A stretch of 64,000 nucleotides of DNA from contig JAEDES010000004.1 of NCBI GenBank assembly GCA_016293205.1, positions 1 through 64,000 on the forward strand. Direction: 5' to 3'. The notes beneath the pieces are model-generated. The model searched no databases and was not told the DNA's origin. It worked only from the letters and a program-made list of their open reading frames with translations. Of this stretch, positions 14,477 through 22,444 are shown piece after piece. How positions within the stretch are numbered: position 1 is the first letter of the stretch; each line of letters starts with the position of its first letter. This DNA is from Bacilli bacterium (GTDB taxonomy: Bacteria; Bacillota_I; Bacilli_A; RF39; UBA660). Both the position numbers and the translations under genes were made by a program.

Positions 14477-15293
14477 TAGTGTAGACAAATATACCTGCTT
14501 TAGAGTCTGGAAATTGTTCAAATGTTATATTTTCGTCTTGAAAGAAGTCTTTAACTTTGTCAGATAAATCATATGAATATGATATAGTTTCTCCACCTAC
14601 TCTTAGAGGGAGTCTTCTTAATAATTCTTTATGATGATGTGGATTATTATAATTCCATATATTAGATAAGTTTATAAAATCATAGTCTTGATCAAAATCC
14701 ATTGTATAAATATTACCTTCTTTTGTTTTAAGAGAAATTGCTGGGATTAACTCTCTTAAACGATAATAGTTTTCTTTTGTAAGATATGGGTTTTGTCTAA
14801 TATGGTATGAAGGAATTACTGTTTCTCTTGAAAACATTGATGATTCATAAATGTCATACCAATCAAAGTATGAAAATAAACTATCCCAAAACTCTTTATC
14901 ATCTTTTGGTAGAGAATTTGATATTTTATCGTACATGTCATCATATATTTCAGATGTTGTGGTTGATTCAAAGAAGAAGTATATAAATTCTTCATATGAT
15001 AAATTTAGGACTGCTGCTAGTTTTAAATATAAAAAATATTTAGGAAAACGGCTTATATCAAATGCTGTTATTGAATTTGGAGAGACAAGCATACTATTTA
15101 ATACTTGATCTGATGAACCTAATGTTGTAAGTATATCTTTTTTTCCTAATATGTGATGTTGATAATCTACTTGTTTTTCATTAGTTCCTTTATAAATTAC
15201 TGAAGTATTATGAAAAGCAGTACCATTTATATTACTTTTTGAACCGCTTACAAGTTGCTGAGCTATTATAATATCTTGATGTAATTTATTCAT
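14466..15293 (-). CDS. DUF3419-like SAM-fold protein of unknown function
   Basis: Seen: 275 residues. Residues about 50-110 read ILTTLGSSDQVLNSML then ITAFDISRFPKYFLYLKLAA and LSYEEFIYFF. This matches the nucleotide-binding part of the DUF3419/BtaA-like group, whose GSGDN/Q loop and following acidic strand bind S-adenosylmethionine. A later YDFINLSNIWNY strand fits the methyltransferase-like fold. Known members include 3-amino-3-carboxypropyl transferases, but many are uncharacterised. AAAGGAG precedes the ATG. Inferred: a SAM-using enzyme with unknown substrate; catalysis is not certain. Confidence 0.55.
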   Translation of the reverse strand: MNKLHQDIIIAQQLVSGSKSNINGTAFHNTSVIYKGTNEKQVDYQHHILGKKDILTTLGSSDQVLNSMLVSPNSITAFDISRFPKYFLYLKLAAVLNLSYEEFIYFFFESTTTSEIYDDMYDKISNSLPKDDKEFWDSLFSYFDWYDIYESSMFSRETVIPSYHIRQNPYLTKENYYRLRELIPAISLKTKEGNIYTMDFDQDYDFINLSNIWNYNNPHHHKELLRRLPLRVGGETISYSYDLSDKVKDFFQDENITFEQFPDSKAGIFVYTKKR

Positions 15294-15347
15294 AGTCTTT
15301 CTCCTTTTTAGTGGTTATTATAGCATATTAAAGCAAATTAAAAAAAC

Positions 15348-15860
15348 TTATTTTAGTTTTCTGCCGTGTAGGCACCAGAAATAAAATAAGTTACAATTAA
15401 ATCTAAATGGCGGTTTTAAATATGAATAAAATTCCATATTTGATTTATCATATTCACCTTTTGCGAAATCTTCAAAATTATTTCTAAAATAGTCTAATAT
15501 TTCACTTAGTGAGTTGTATTCATGAATACCTTTTTGGTTTTGCCATGAGGCTTCAAACCAATACCATTTATTATTATAATTAAATACTGTAAATGTATGA
15601 CATGGTAATTTTCTGTGTTTTTTTAATACTGCAAAGATTGTTTTATGTTTAATTTTTCTTTTCTTAAAGTATTTTCTTTGTAATTCACACATTTCCCAGC
15701 AAATCGCATGATTTGTTTTTTCAATATTTTTTACAGATTGCATTTTATAATCTTTCACGAAGTTTCCTTCTGTTAGTTTTTCATGTAGTTGACCATTCTT
15801 TGTATGCCATCCATATTTTATATCTTTTATATCACTATAAAACTTTTTTATGTTTATCAT
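15348..15860 (-). CDS. Transglutaminase-like cysteine protein
   Basis: Seen: 170 residues with a candidate triad. A cysteine lies in AICWEMCELQRKYF near residue 75, a histidine in LPCHTFTVFNYNNKWYWFE near 108, and an acidic residue at the end of that strand. Cys, His and Asp/Glu in this order and spacing is the transglutaminase/papain-like arrangement found in small bacterial proteins of unknown role. There is no signal peptide. It overlaps the upstream TSCPD gene by 4 bases (ATGA), so the two are translated together. Confidence 0.6.
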   Translation of the reverse strand: MINIKKFYSDIKDIKYGWHTKNGQLHEKLTEGNFVKDYKMQSVKNIEKTNHAICWEMCELQRKYFKKRKIKHKTIFAVLKKHRKLPCHTFTVFNYNNKWYWFEASWQNQKGIHEYNSLSEILDYFRNNFEDFAKGEYDKSNMEFYSYLKPPFRFNCNLFYFWCLHGRKLK

Positions 15861-16117
15861 TTTACTAAAGATTCTTCCTTTATCTTTATTAATGCTTGCG
15901 CTAATTGGTCACCACATGAAGTCTTTTTAAAATTACATGTTATTCCTTGTAATTTATTTATTATAGTATCAATATCTTGTCCTTCTACTAATGAAGATAC
16001 TGCTTTTAAATTTCCATTACATCCACCAGTATATTTTACATTATAGATTTTATTATCTTTTATATCAAAATCTATTTCTGTTGAACATACACCTGATGTT
16101 TTATATGTATGATGCAT
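15857..16117 (-). CDS. TSCPD-domain protein (TIGR03905 type)
   Basis: Seen: 86 residues with the family signature TSGVCSTEIDFDI at residues 6-18, YTGGCNGNLKAVSSLVEGQ in the middle and TSCGDQLAQAL near the C-terminus. Known: the TSCPD domain occurs at the C-terminus of class II ribonucleotide reductases and as small stand-alone proteins like this one, whose function is unknown; the conserved cysteines may bind a metal. AAAGGAGGTAA precedes the ATG. It lies in an operon with FemAB upstream and the transglutaminase-like gene downstream. Confidence 0.85.
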   Translation of the reverse strand: MHHTYKTSGVCSTEIDFDIKDNKIYNVKYTGGCNGNLKAVSSLVEGQDIDTIINKLQGITCNFKKTSCGDQLAQALIKIKEESLVK

Positions 16118-16118
16118 A

Positions 16119-17351
16119 TTATTTACCTCCTTTTAATTTTTTTAATAATTTAATTAGGTAATACTCCTTTTTAAGCGGTAATTCGAATTCACCAATAAGT
16201 TCTTCTACATAACCATTAAATCTTCTCTTAAATTCGTATATTCCATAGTCTTTTGGATGTTCATTGATGTTTGCAGGAATACCATAAAAATTATGCTTTT
16301 TAAAATTGTGTTCTATTCCATATTTGATTAATTCCCATTGAATTATGTATTGAGAATTAAATCTCATATATTCTTCATAGTTTCCACCAGCTAAATAGAT
16401 AACTTCAGGATCAATTAAGATAAACATTGAGCCAGATAAGGTAATAATATCTTTTCCTGTTGTTTTCATTATTTCTTTAGCTTCATCTATTCTTTTATCT
16501 AAACTTTCAATTTCACTAATTATATTATTTCTTTGACCTTCATTATCCTTGTCATCTTTTAACTTAGATAGTTTTTCTTCTTTTTCTTGTTTTGTTTCTT
16601 TTAATTTTTCTATATATTCTTTTAAATTAAGTTCTGTTACATAATATTTAACTTCATTTGAATCATGAAATAAATCATACATATTTTGGTAGTATTCAAG
16701 ATTACGTACAGCGAAGTTTTTTCTTGCACCTGTTTTTTCCATAATATTTTGGAATCTATCTAATTCGTCATATGATAACTCAGTCATTGTTATACCTAGT
16801 TTTTCGGCTTTACGAATAGTATTTCTTGTACTAGATTGCATTTCTTTTAAGATTTGTTCTTCTGATTTACCTTCTAGTCCTAGAGAGAACATCCAACCTA
16901 CTTGTTCCATATTTTCATTTTTTACTTTTTTAAATCCAAGTGATGTTAAGTATTCTACTACATGAGAATTATCTTCTCCCCCTTCTACTATGTCACCATT
17001 AATATCTCTTTGTTTGTAGATTACATAAGGATCAATTCTTAGGATATATCCATTTTTTGACTTTGCAAACTCTTTTACTTTTTCTACAAAGAATGTTAAT
17101 AATTCTTTATTATTGTAATCTAGTAGAAATCCTCTTGGTGAATAAAATTCATTTACATTAAATTTCCTTTTATGGGATAAAAGTAATGCTGCAGCAACTA
17201 CTTTTTTATTTTCCTTTACTCCTACAAAGTATGATTTCCAATTTGTTTTTTCTCTTAATTTAGCAATTTTAGGAGCGGAAAGGAAAGTTTTTTGCGGATG
17301 ATTTTCCCAAAATTTTTGATATTCTTTTTCTGTTAATTCTACAAAGTCCAT
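16119..17351 (-). CDS. FemA/FemB-family aminoacyltransferase
   Basis: Adds amino acids from aminoacyl-tRNA to the peptidoglycan stem peptide or lipid II, building interpeptide bridges, on the cytoplasmic membrane face. Seen: 410 residues, two GNAT-like subdomains (about 1-150 and 150-400) with SSTRNTIRKAEKLGI at about 178-192. The charged helical arm (about 235-285, rich in Lys and Glu) is typical of FemX/A/B, and the C-terminus has YGIPANI and YGIYEFKRRFNG. Known: the family includes tRNA-dependent glycyl, alanyl and seryl transferases; specificity cannot be read here. The start lies beyond GAGGAGA at the end of the upstream gene. Confidence 0.9.
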   Translation of the reverse strand: MDFVELTEKEYQKFWENHPQKTFLSAPKIAKLREKTNWKSYFVGVKENKKVVAAALLLSHKRKFNVNEFYSPRGFLLDYNNKELLTFFVEKVKEFAKSKNGYILRIDPYVIYKQRDINGDIVEGGEDNSHVVEYLTSLGFKKVKNENMEQVGWMFSLGLEGKSEEQILKEMQSSTRNTIRKAEKLGITMTELSYDELDRFQNIMEKTGARKNFAVRNLEYYQNMYDLFHDSNEVKYYVTELNLKEYIEKLKETKQEKEEKLSKLKDDKDNEGQRNNIISEIESLDKRIDEAKEIMKTTGKDIITLSGSMFILIDPEVIYLAGGNYEEYMRFNSQYIIQWELIKYGIEHNFKKHNFYGIPANINEHPKDYGIYEFKRRFNGYVEELIGEFELPLKKEYYLIKLLKKLKGGK

Positions 17352-17352
17352 A

Positions 17353-18243
17353 TTAAATAATCTCCTCGTCCTCTATGTCTACTTCCCTTTTAACTTCTTT
17401 TTTCTTTGGTTCTTCTTTTTTAATTTCAACCTTTTTAGGTTCTTGTTTAACTACTTTTTTAGGTTCTTCTTTCTTAGTTGTCTTCTTAGTAGTTTTCTTT
17501 GGCTCTTCTTTTTTTGTTGTCTTCTTTTGTTCTGGTAACATCTTAGACATCTTATCTAATTTTTTCTTAGTACTTTTTACTGTTTCATCTATTACATCAT
17601 CTAGATTGTCAACAATCTTATCTTTATCTAAAATAGTAAAGATTAATAAGAAAATCATAATCATTAATAATATTAATGTTGCGAATAATATTATATTAAA
17701 GTATTCTCTTTTATCTTGAGTTGTATCTAAATAGCTGTTTGTTAAATAATTTTCAAAATTTTCAGATGTTATTTCTATTTTGTTTTCTTTTGGTAAGAAA
17801 TTGTCAATATTATTTAGTGCCATCTCTTTTAGTTCTTCACTTATGATAGATGGATATCCATATACTTTTAATGGTTCTGGTTCTTCAGTAATTCTTTCAT
17901 ATGAGTAATCAATTATATCTTTATATTTTGCATAATTATCTTCGTCTATAGCGACTAAATAAGTTCTCCATTCACCAGTGTCATCTAATTCTATTACAAA
18001 GTGAATTCCAATATTTTCTTCTTCATAATATGCAAATTTTTCAGACATACGTGAAATTTCAATATATGAATATTCTTCCACTGATTCTACTTCTGACCAG
18101 CGTACCATATTATTTTTTTGCTCAAATAGTTTGTATGAACATACAAATAGTATCATTATTACTATTAAGTATACAGTACATGCTAAAAACTTAATTATTA
18201 ATCTTTTTTCATTAACCTTTTTCTTCTTTTTTGTTTTTTTCAT
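17353..18243 (-). CDS. Two-pass membrane protein with Lys/Glu repeat tail
   Basis: Not recognised. Seen: 296 residues; a basic N-terminus (KKTKKKKKVNEK); a membrane segment at about 15-37; an extracellular domain of about 135 residues; a second membrane segment at about 185-207. The cytoplasmic tail of about 85 residues is built from near-repeats of KKTTKKEEPKK and EPKKVE, ending in acidic residues. Such tails are disordered and may bind nucleic acid or ribosomes, or space a C-terminal tag. It directly precedes femAB (stop and ribosome binding site overlap), which suggests an envelope role; that is inference. Confidence 0.65.
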   Translation of the reverse strand: MKKTKKKKKVNEKRLIIKFLACTVYLIVIMILFVCSYKLFEQKNNMVRWSEVESVEEYSYIEISRMSEKFAYYEEENIGIHFVIELDDTGEWRTYLVAIDEDNYAKYKDIIDYSYERITEEPEPLKVYGYPSIISEELKEMALNNIDNFLPKENKIEITSENFENYLTNSYLDTTQDKREYFNIILFATLILLMIMIFLLIFTILDKDKIVDNLDDVIDETVKSTKKKLDKMSKMLPEQKKTTKKEEPKKTTKKTTKKEEPKKVVKQEPKKVEIKKEEPKKKEVKREVDIEDEEII

Positions 18244-18275
18244 ATTTGTTTACCTCTACTATCTAATAATACCAT

Positions 18276-18303
18276 AAAAATAAAAATCTAGGAATATCCT
18301 AGA
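18276..18303 (-). terminator. Terminator after the DUF2238-like gene
   Basis: Minus strand: stem TCTAGGA (18303-18297) with TCCTAGA (18293-18287), a 3-base loop, then TTTTTATTTTT. It ends the lipid kinase / DUF2238-like operon. Confidence 0.75.
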
Positions 18304-18316
18304 CTTAATATTTAAT

Positions 18317-19117
18317 TTATTCTGTTATTTTTTTTAATTTAAGAGTGAATCTTTCTATCCATTTATGATCATCTCTATCTTTAATATATAAGAATCCAAA
18401 TATTGAGAATATTGTAGCTCCTATAAAGTTTACGAATAAGTCTTTCATAGTATCAATTATTCCAATATCTAGGTATCCTTCTATTACTAATTTTTCTCCA
18501 TTATTATATGTTATTTCAGTTTTATCTATGTTGTCTACGACTATCATTTCATTATTTTTATCAAGATGCTTTGTTTGAAAAACTTCAACAATACGATCTT
18601 TTTGCATATCTTGTTTAAAATAATAATCTGCAGTAAATTCAAAGAATTCCCACATTACTCCAACTGTCATAGAAAAGCAAAATGATACTAATGCTACAAA
18701 GACAGGAGTCATATTAATATGAAATTTATCTGTCCTATTTAAAATATCTACTGTAGAAAACCCTACTGCGGCACATAAAAATCCATTTAGCGTATGTAAC
18801 ATTGTATCCCAATGCTCAAATATTCCATAGAAGTTTTGAATTTCTCCACATATTTCAGCAGCATATATGAATAAGTAAACAATTATTTCTAATGTTTGAG
18901 GCATTTCAATCTTAAATGTTCTAGAAAATGATCCTGGGAATGTGAATAGTACTAATGTTAAGATACATAAGAATACGTTATTCCAGTTTCCATGCATTGC
19001 TTGCGCTACTGCTGATACTATTACTAAAAATCTTAATACAATGTAAACAATTATAGTCGTTCTTCTATTTTGAAGTTTTTTTCTTATCTCTTCTTTATTT
19101 TGATTTGCTTTTTTCAT
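18317..19117 (-). CDS. DUF2238/YjdF-like membrane protein
   Basis: Seen: 266 residues with about six membrane segments and the family-type motif EHWDTMLHTLNGFLCAAVGF around residues 103-122, followed by MWEFFEFTAD near 170. Conserved Asp, His and Glu in membrane segments resemble the DUF2238 (YjdF) family, whose function is unknown. A cytoplasmic or extracellular loop near 180-220 and a basic C-terminus follow. The start overlaps the stop of the lipid kinase gene (TAATG), so the two are translationally coupled; a role in membrane lipid metabolism is possible. Confidence 0.65.
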   Translation of the reverse strand: MKKANQNKEEIRKKLQNRRTTIIVYIVLRFLVIVSAVAQAMHGNWNNVFLCILTLVLFTFPGSFSRTFKIEMPQTLEIIVYLFIYAAEICGEIQNFYGIFEHWDTMLHTLNGFLCAAVGFSTVDILNRTDKFHINMTPVFVALVSFCFSMTVGVMWEFFEFTADYYFKQDMQKDRIVEVFQTKHLDKNNEMIVVDNIDKTEITYNNGEKLVIEGYLDIGIIDTMKDLFVNFIGATIFSIFGFLYIKDRDDHKWIERFTLKLKKITE

Positions 19118-20049
19118 TACTCCATTTCTTCTCCTTCAAATAAATATACTAAATTATCTTTAGGTGTCATCATCTTCATGCATTTTTCTACACCAAATGT
19201 AAATTTTGTTGTAGCGGTTTTATATTCTTCTCCATCAATACACCATGATGTTTTTGGTGGATCAAGAAATTCTATTTCAAAATTATTTGTTGAATAATAA
19301 GTAATACCAGGAACATATTTTATGTCTCTTGTACTTATCATTACTAATAGTTTTAATAATTCTTTTTTATTTTTGGCACTTGCCATTGCAACTTCAAATT
19401 TATTATCATCAAGTTTCATATCGAAATAAATATCATTTACACCAGCTACTCTTGATGAGTTTGTTATAAAGAAGAAAGCATAGTTTCCTTCGTGTGTTTC
19501 CCCATCTATTGTATATTTGACATCATAAGTATGAATTTTATTTCTTAGTTGTTTTAATCCATACATGATGTAGGCAATTTTACCATATTTCTTTTTTAAT
19601 TCTCTTGGAGTATTATAAGCCATGTCTATATAGTCGCCTAAACAAGCAACATATATAAATGGTGTATCATTTATAGAACATACATCTATTTTTTTTGGTT
19701 TTCCACTTAAAAGTAATTCTAAGTTTTTTACCATATTTTTTGTATATCCATACATGTTGGCAACATCATTTGTACTTCCCATAGGTAAATTAGCAATAAC
19801 TAGTTTTTTATCACGACGCATATTTCCAGTTACTACTTCATTTAATGTTCCGTCTCCTCCAGCACTAATTACCAAATCAATATCATTTGGCAGATTTTCA
19901 ATTATTTCAGAGGCATGGTTTTTGCGTTCAGTAAACATGATTTCAGTTTCGTAACTATATTTTCTTAAAATGTCATAAAATTCTTTGTATCCAGAAAGTT
20001 TTTTTGCTTTTCCACTTTCTGGATTCATTATAATTACACTTTTTTTCAT
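19117..20049 (-). CDS. Diacylglycerol/lipid kinase family protein
   Basis: Phosphorylates a lipid hydroxyl (diacylglycerol or a relative) using ATP; the soluble DagK/YegS family recycles lipid freed when lipoteichoic acid is made. Seen: 310 residues from ATG 20049. MNPESGKAKK is near residue 8 and SAGGDGTLNEVV at about 58-69 (the DGT nucleotide-binding motif). LPMGSTNDVANMYG is near 87, and the C-terminal beta domain ends in IDGEEY. I chose the ATG at 20049 (GAGGG just upstream) over the TTG seven codons earlier. An LtaS-like enzyme is encoded at 53317-55392, a plausible source of diacylglycerol. Confidence 0.88.
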   Translation of the reverse strand: MKKSVIIMNPESGKAKKLSGYKEFYDILRKYSYETEIMFTERKNHASEIIENLPNDIDLVISAGGDGTLNEVVTGNMRRDKKLVIANLPMGSTNDVANMYGYTKNMVKNLELLLSGKPKKIDVCSINDTPFIYVACLGDYIDMAYNTPRELKKKYGKIAYIMYGLKQLRNKIHTYDVKYTIDGETHEGNYAFFFITNSSRVAGVNDIYFDMKLDDNKFEVAMASAKNKKELLKLLVMISTRDIKYVPGITYYSTNNFEIEFLDPPKTSWCIDGEEYKTATTKFTFGVEKCMKMMTPKDNLVYLFEGEEME

Positions 20050-20130
20050 GAATCCCTCAACTCCTAACAAGATTATTATATCATTATTTTTTATTTTTAC
20101 TATATTTTTATATTATTTCACATAATCATC

Positions 20131-20161
20131 AAAAAAGAATTATGACTATTCATCATAATTC
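20131..20161 (-). terminator. Terminator of the glycan operon after the ASCH gene
   Basis: Minus strand: stem GAATTATGA (20161-20153) with TCATAATTC (20145-20137), a 7-base loop, then six T. The ASCH stop codon lies in the loop. Confidence 0.8.
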
Positions 20162-20526
20162 CATAATCCAAGTTTTCCTTTTATTGGGATTGGCTTATCA
20201 TACTTCTTTACATTTTCTAATTTCCAAGCGTATGTTTCTACATGATTACTTCTACCATATACTATAGGATCTATATCACGTAGTTCTTTATTAAATTTTT
20301 CATCCACTAAGATACAATCTACTAATTCTGCTTCTCCTATTATGGCACCTAATTCATAATTACAATTATATGATTCAAATCTTTTGACCATATCTTTTTC
20401 TAGAGACATTCCAGCATGTATTAATATTTTTCCTCGATATTTGGTTTTCCAACTTCTAAATTCATATTTCTTATAACCATCTACTATAAGAGATGCCCAT
20501 GGTTGTTTTATGGTTAGTGCTTTCAT
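20146..20526 (-). CDS. ASCH-domain protein
   Basis: Seen: 126 residues. The N-terminal ALTIKQPWASLIVDGYKKYE with FRSWKTKYRGKILIHA is the ASCH fold signature (a PUA-like barrel). The C-terminus has ETYAWKLENV and KGKLGLW. Known: ASCH domains are predicted to bind RNA; some members (YqfB type) are amidohydrolases of N4-acetylcytidine, but these are shorter. Inferred: RNA or modified-nucleoside handling. It begins one base after the stop of the glycosyltransferase gene, so it is transcribed with the glycan operon, probably by chance of position. Confidence 0.85.
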   Translation of the reverse strand: MKALTIKQPWASLIVDGYKKYEFRSWKTKYRGKILIHAGMSLEKDMVKRFESYNCNYELGAIIGEAELVDCILVDEKFNKELRDIDPIVYGRSNHVETYAWKLENVKKYDKPIPIKGKLGLWNYDE

Positions 20527-20527
20527 T

Positions 20528-21877
20528 TTATATTTTTACTTTCAATACATATTTTTTTGTTGATATATAATTTATTATCATTATAATACAAGATGTGAAA
20601 CTTTTTCTTATAAAATTTTGATTAAAAACACTAAATATTATATTGATTAATATATCTGTAAGTAATATGAATGAGTTATTAATTAAATATCTATTTTTTC
20701 TTAAAATTAATCTTCTACTGCATGACAATTTGATTGATATAGTTTCAAACATGATTGATATTATTGTTGAAATTATGGATGCAATCATATAATTAGTTAT
20801 TGATAAGTTTAATATTAGAAAAGAAATTATATTAACAATACATGATAAAAACATAATAATTAGTAATAAATTATTTACAATTATTTCATATATTTTGTTT
20901 AAATAAGGCTTTTTTGCCATTCTATATTTAATTATAGAAAATAATCTATGTCTATCTTTGAAAAATAAATACAATAGTTTTGTTTGTTTTTTATATTTTT
21001 TAGACATTACTGGATTTTCTTCTAACATTTTGTTATATAAATCCATTTGTTTGTTTCTTTTATATGCATCTAATGAACCATAATATATCCACTTTTTGAT
21101 ATCCCTGAAATAATCTTCATCTAAATTAAATTCTTTATCTACAGCTTTGTAAAAATTATAGTACTTATATCCATATTTTAGGAAAAATTCATCCTGTTTT
21201 CCTGGCTGACTTGTTAACCACCACATTCCTGCTTCGTGCCTTCTATATTTAGACATGGGTTTTTCTATTAGTTTTGCTTTACTATTATGAATGTGATATA
21301 AATGAACAAAAAAGTCACCCGGAATTACATCTTTTGGAAAAACTTCTTTAAATGAATTTTCTTTTCTAAATTTCCATCTATATACAATAGTGTTTGTTAC
21401 TATGGGATTATCTTTAGATATATCATCAAATGTAAAAACTGTTTTACCCAAGTTTAGTGGAAAAATTTCTTCTTCTTTACTTTTATTTTGCCAAAAAATT
21501 GTTGTTTGATGAAAACATATATTAAAATCTTTATTTTTATCTAAAAAATCTACTTGTTGTTGAAGTTTTGTATCATCGGTCCAAAAATCATCTCCATCAC
21601 ATAAAGCAACATACTCTGTGTGTATACCATTTAAGGTTTCTATAAAATTATCCATTGGTCCTAAATTTTTTTTTCGATAAATAGGTTTTACAATATCAGG
21701 ATATTTTTGTTGGTATTCTTTTAATATTTTGCGAGTATTATCTGTTGAACAGTCATCACTAACAATTACTTGAAATGGAAAATTTGTTTTCTGATTTACA
21801 ATCCCATTCAAGCATTGAGCTATATAGTTTTCTTGATTATATGTTGGAACTGATACTGTTAATTTATACTTCACCAT
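20528..21877 (-). CDS. GT2 glycosyltransferase with C-terminal GtrA-like membrane domain
   Basis: Seen: about 449 residues. The N-terminal GT-A domain starts with KLTVSVPTYNQENYI and has VIVSDDCSTDNT and LCDGDDFWTDD (the DxD metal/sugar-nucleotide site). Residues about 320-449 form four membrane helices, resembling GtrA-like flippase domains. Known: GT2 and GtrA proteins often work together in lipid-linked sugar transfer and flipping, usually as separate genes. I placed the start at ATG 21877 (AGGTG upstream) over a GTG three codons earlier. It overlaps the acyltransferase gene by 14 bases. Confidence 0.8.
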   Translation of the reverse strand: MVKYKLTVSVPTYNQENYIAQCLNGIVNQKTNFPFQVIVSDDCSTDNTRKILKEYQQKYPDIVKPIYRKKNLGPMDNFIETLNGIHTEYVALCDGDDFWTDDTKLQQQVDFLDKNKDFNICFHQTTIFWQNKSKEEEIFPLNLGKTVFTFDDISKDNPIVTNTIVYRWKFRKENSFKEVFPKDVIPGDFFVHLYHIHNSKAKLIEKPMSKYRRHEAGMWWLTSQPGKQDEFFLKYGYKYYNFYKAVDKEFNLDEDYFRDIKKWIYYGSLDAYKRNKQMDLYNKMLEENPVMSKKYKKQTKLLYLFFKDRHRLFSIIKYRMAKKPYLNKIYEIIVNNLLLIIMFLSCIVNIISFLILNLSITNYMIASIISTIISIMFETISIKLSCSRRLILRKNRYLINNSFILLTDILINIIFSVFNQNFIRKSFTSCIIMIINYISTKKYVLKVKI

Positions 21878-22430
21878 TATTTTCACCTATTCGCTTTACT
21901 AACTGTTTTATATTTTTTTCTCGAGGTTTAATAGTTTTTACTGGTATACCTACATTTATTGTCCATTCATCTAGTGATTTATTTACAAAGGAAAAACTAC
22001 CTGTTGCTGCGCCTTCGTGTAATGTTACATTAGGTAGAACTATACTGTTTGCTCCTAACTGAGAGTAATCACACATTTTTATTGGACCTTTAATCACATT
22101 TGTTAATTCTTCAGGTACCATTGGACTAATCATATATTCTCCTGAAAAATCATCAGTTGCACTAAAAAGAGTACATCGTGGTGAGCAACCACAATAATCT
22201 CCTATTTCAATTGTTCCTCCTCCATATAATGCTGTGTATGCCGATATATGAACGTAATTTCCTATTGTAATATTGCCTGATAAGATACAAAAATCATCTA
22301 TTCTCACATTATTTCCTATTTTAATTTTATTAGCACCATATATGCTTGCTTTCTTACTTATTGATACATTATCTCCTATTGATGCTAGTCCCAATTCTTT
22401 CAGTTCTTCCTTTGTATAATAACTACTCAT
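21864..22430 (-). CDS. Hexapeptide-repeat acyltransferase
   Basis: Seen: 188 residues forming a left-handed beta helix: many [IV]-G-x4 hexapeptides such as IGDNVSI, IGNNVRI, IGNYVHI and IGDYCG, with a C-terminal helix. Known: the maltose/galactoside/WbbJ acetyltransferase group uses acetyl-CoA. Inferred: N- or O-acylation of a sugar in this locus, best candidate the amino sugar made by RmlA, RmlB and the DegT aminotransferase. The usual active-site His of the group is not obvious (residues around YTALYGGG differ), so catalysis needs checking. Confidence 0.82.
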   Translation of the reverse strand: MSSYYTKEELKELGLASIGDNVSISKKASIYGANKIKIGNNVRIDDFCILSGNITIGNYVHISAYTALYGGGTIEIGDYCGCSPRCTLFSATDDFSGEYMISPMVPEELTNVIKGPIKMCDYSQLGANSIVLPNVTLHEGAATGSFSFVNKSLDEWTINVGIPVKTIKPREKNIKQLVKRIGENNGEV

Positions 22431-22444
22431 ATATTACTCCTTAC

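Noticed and set aside
16119..17351. The charged coiled-coil arm of FemAB as an unusual insertion
   Set aside because: Such an arm is a normal feature of FemX/FemA/FemB proteins.
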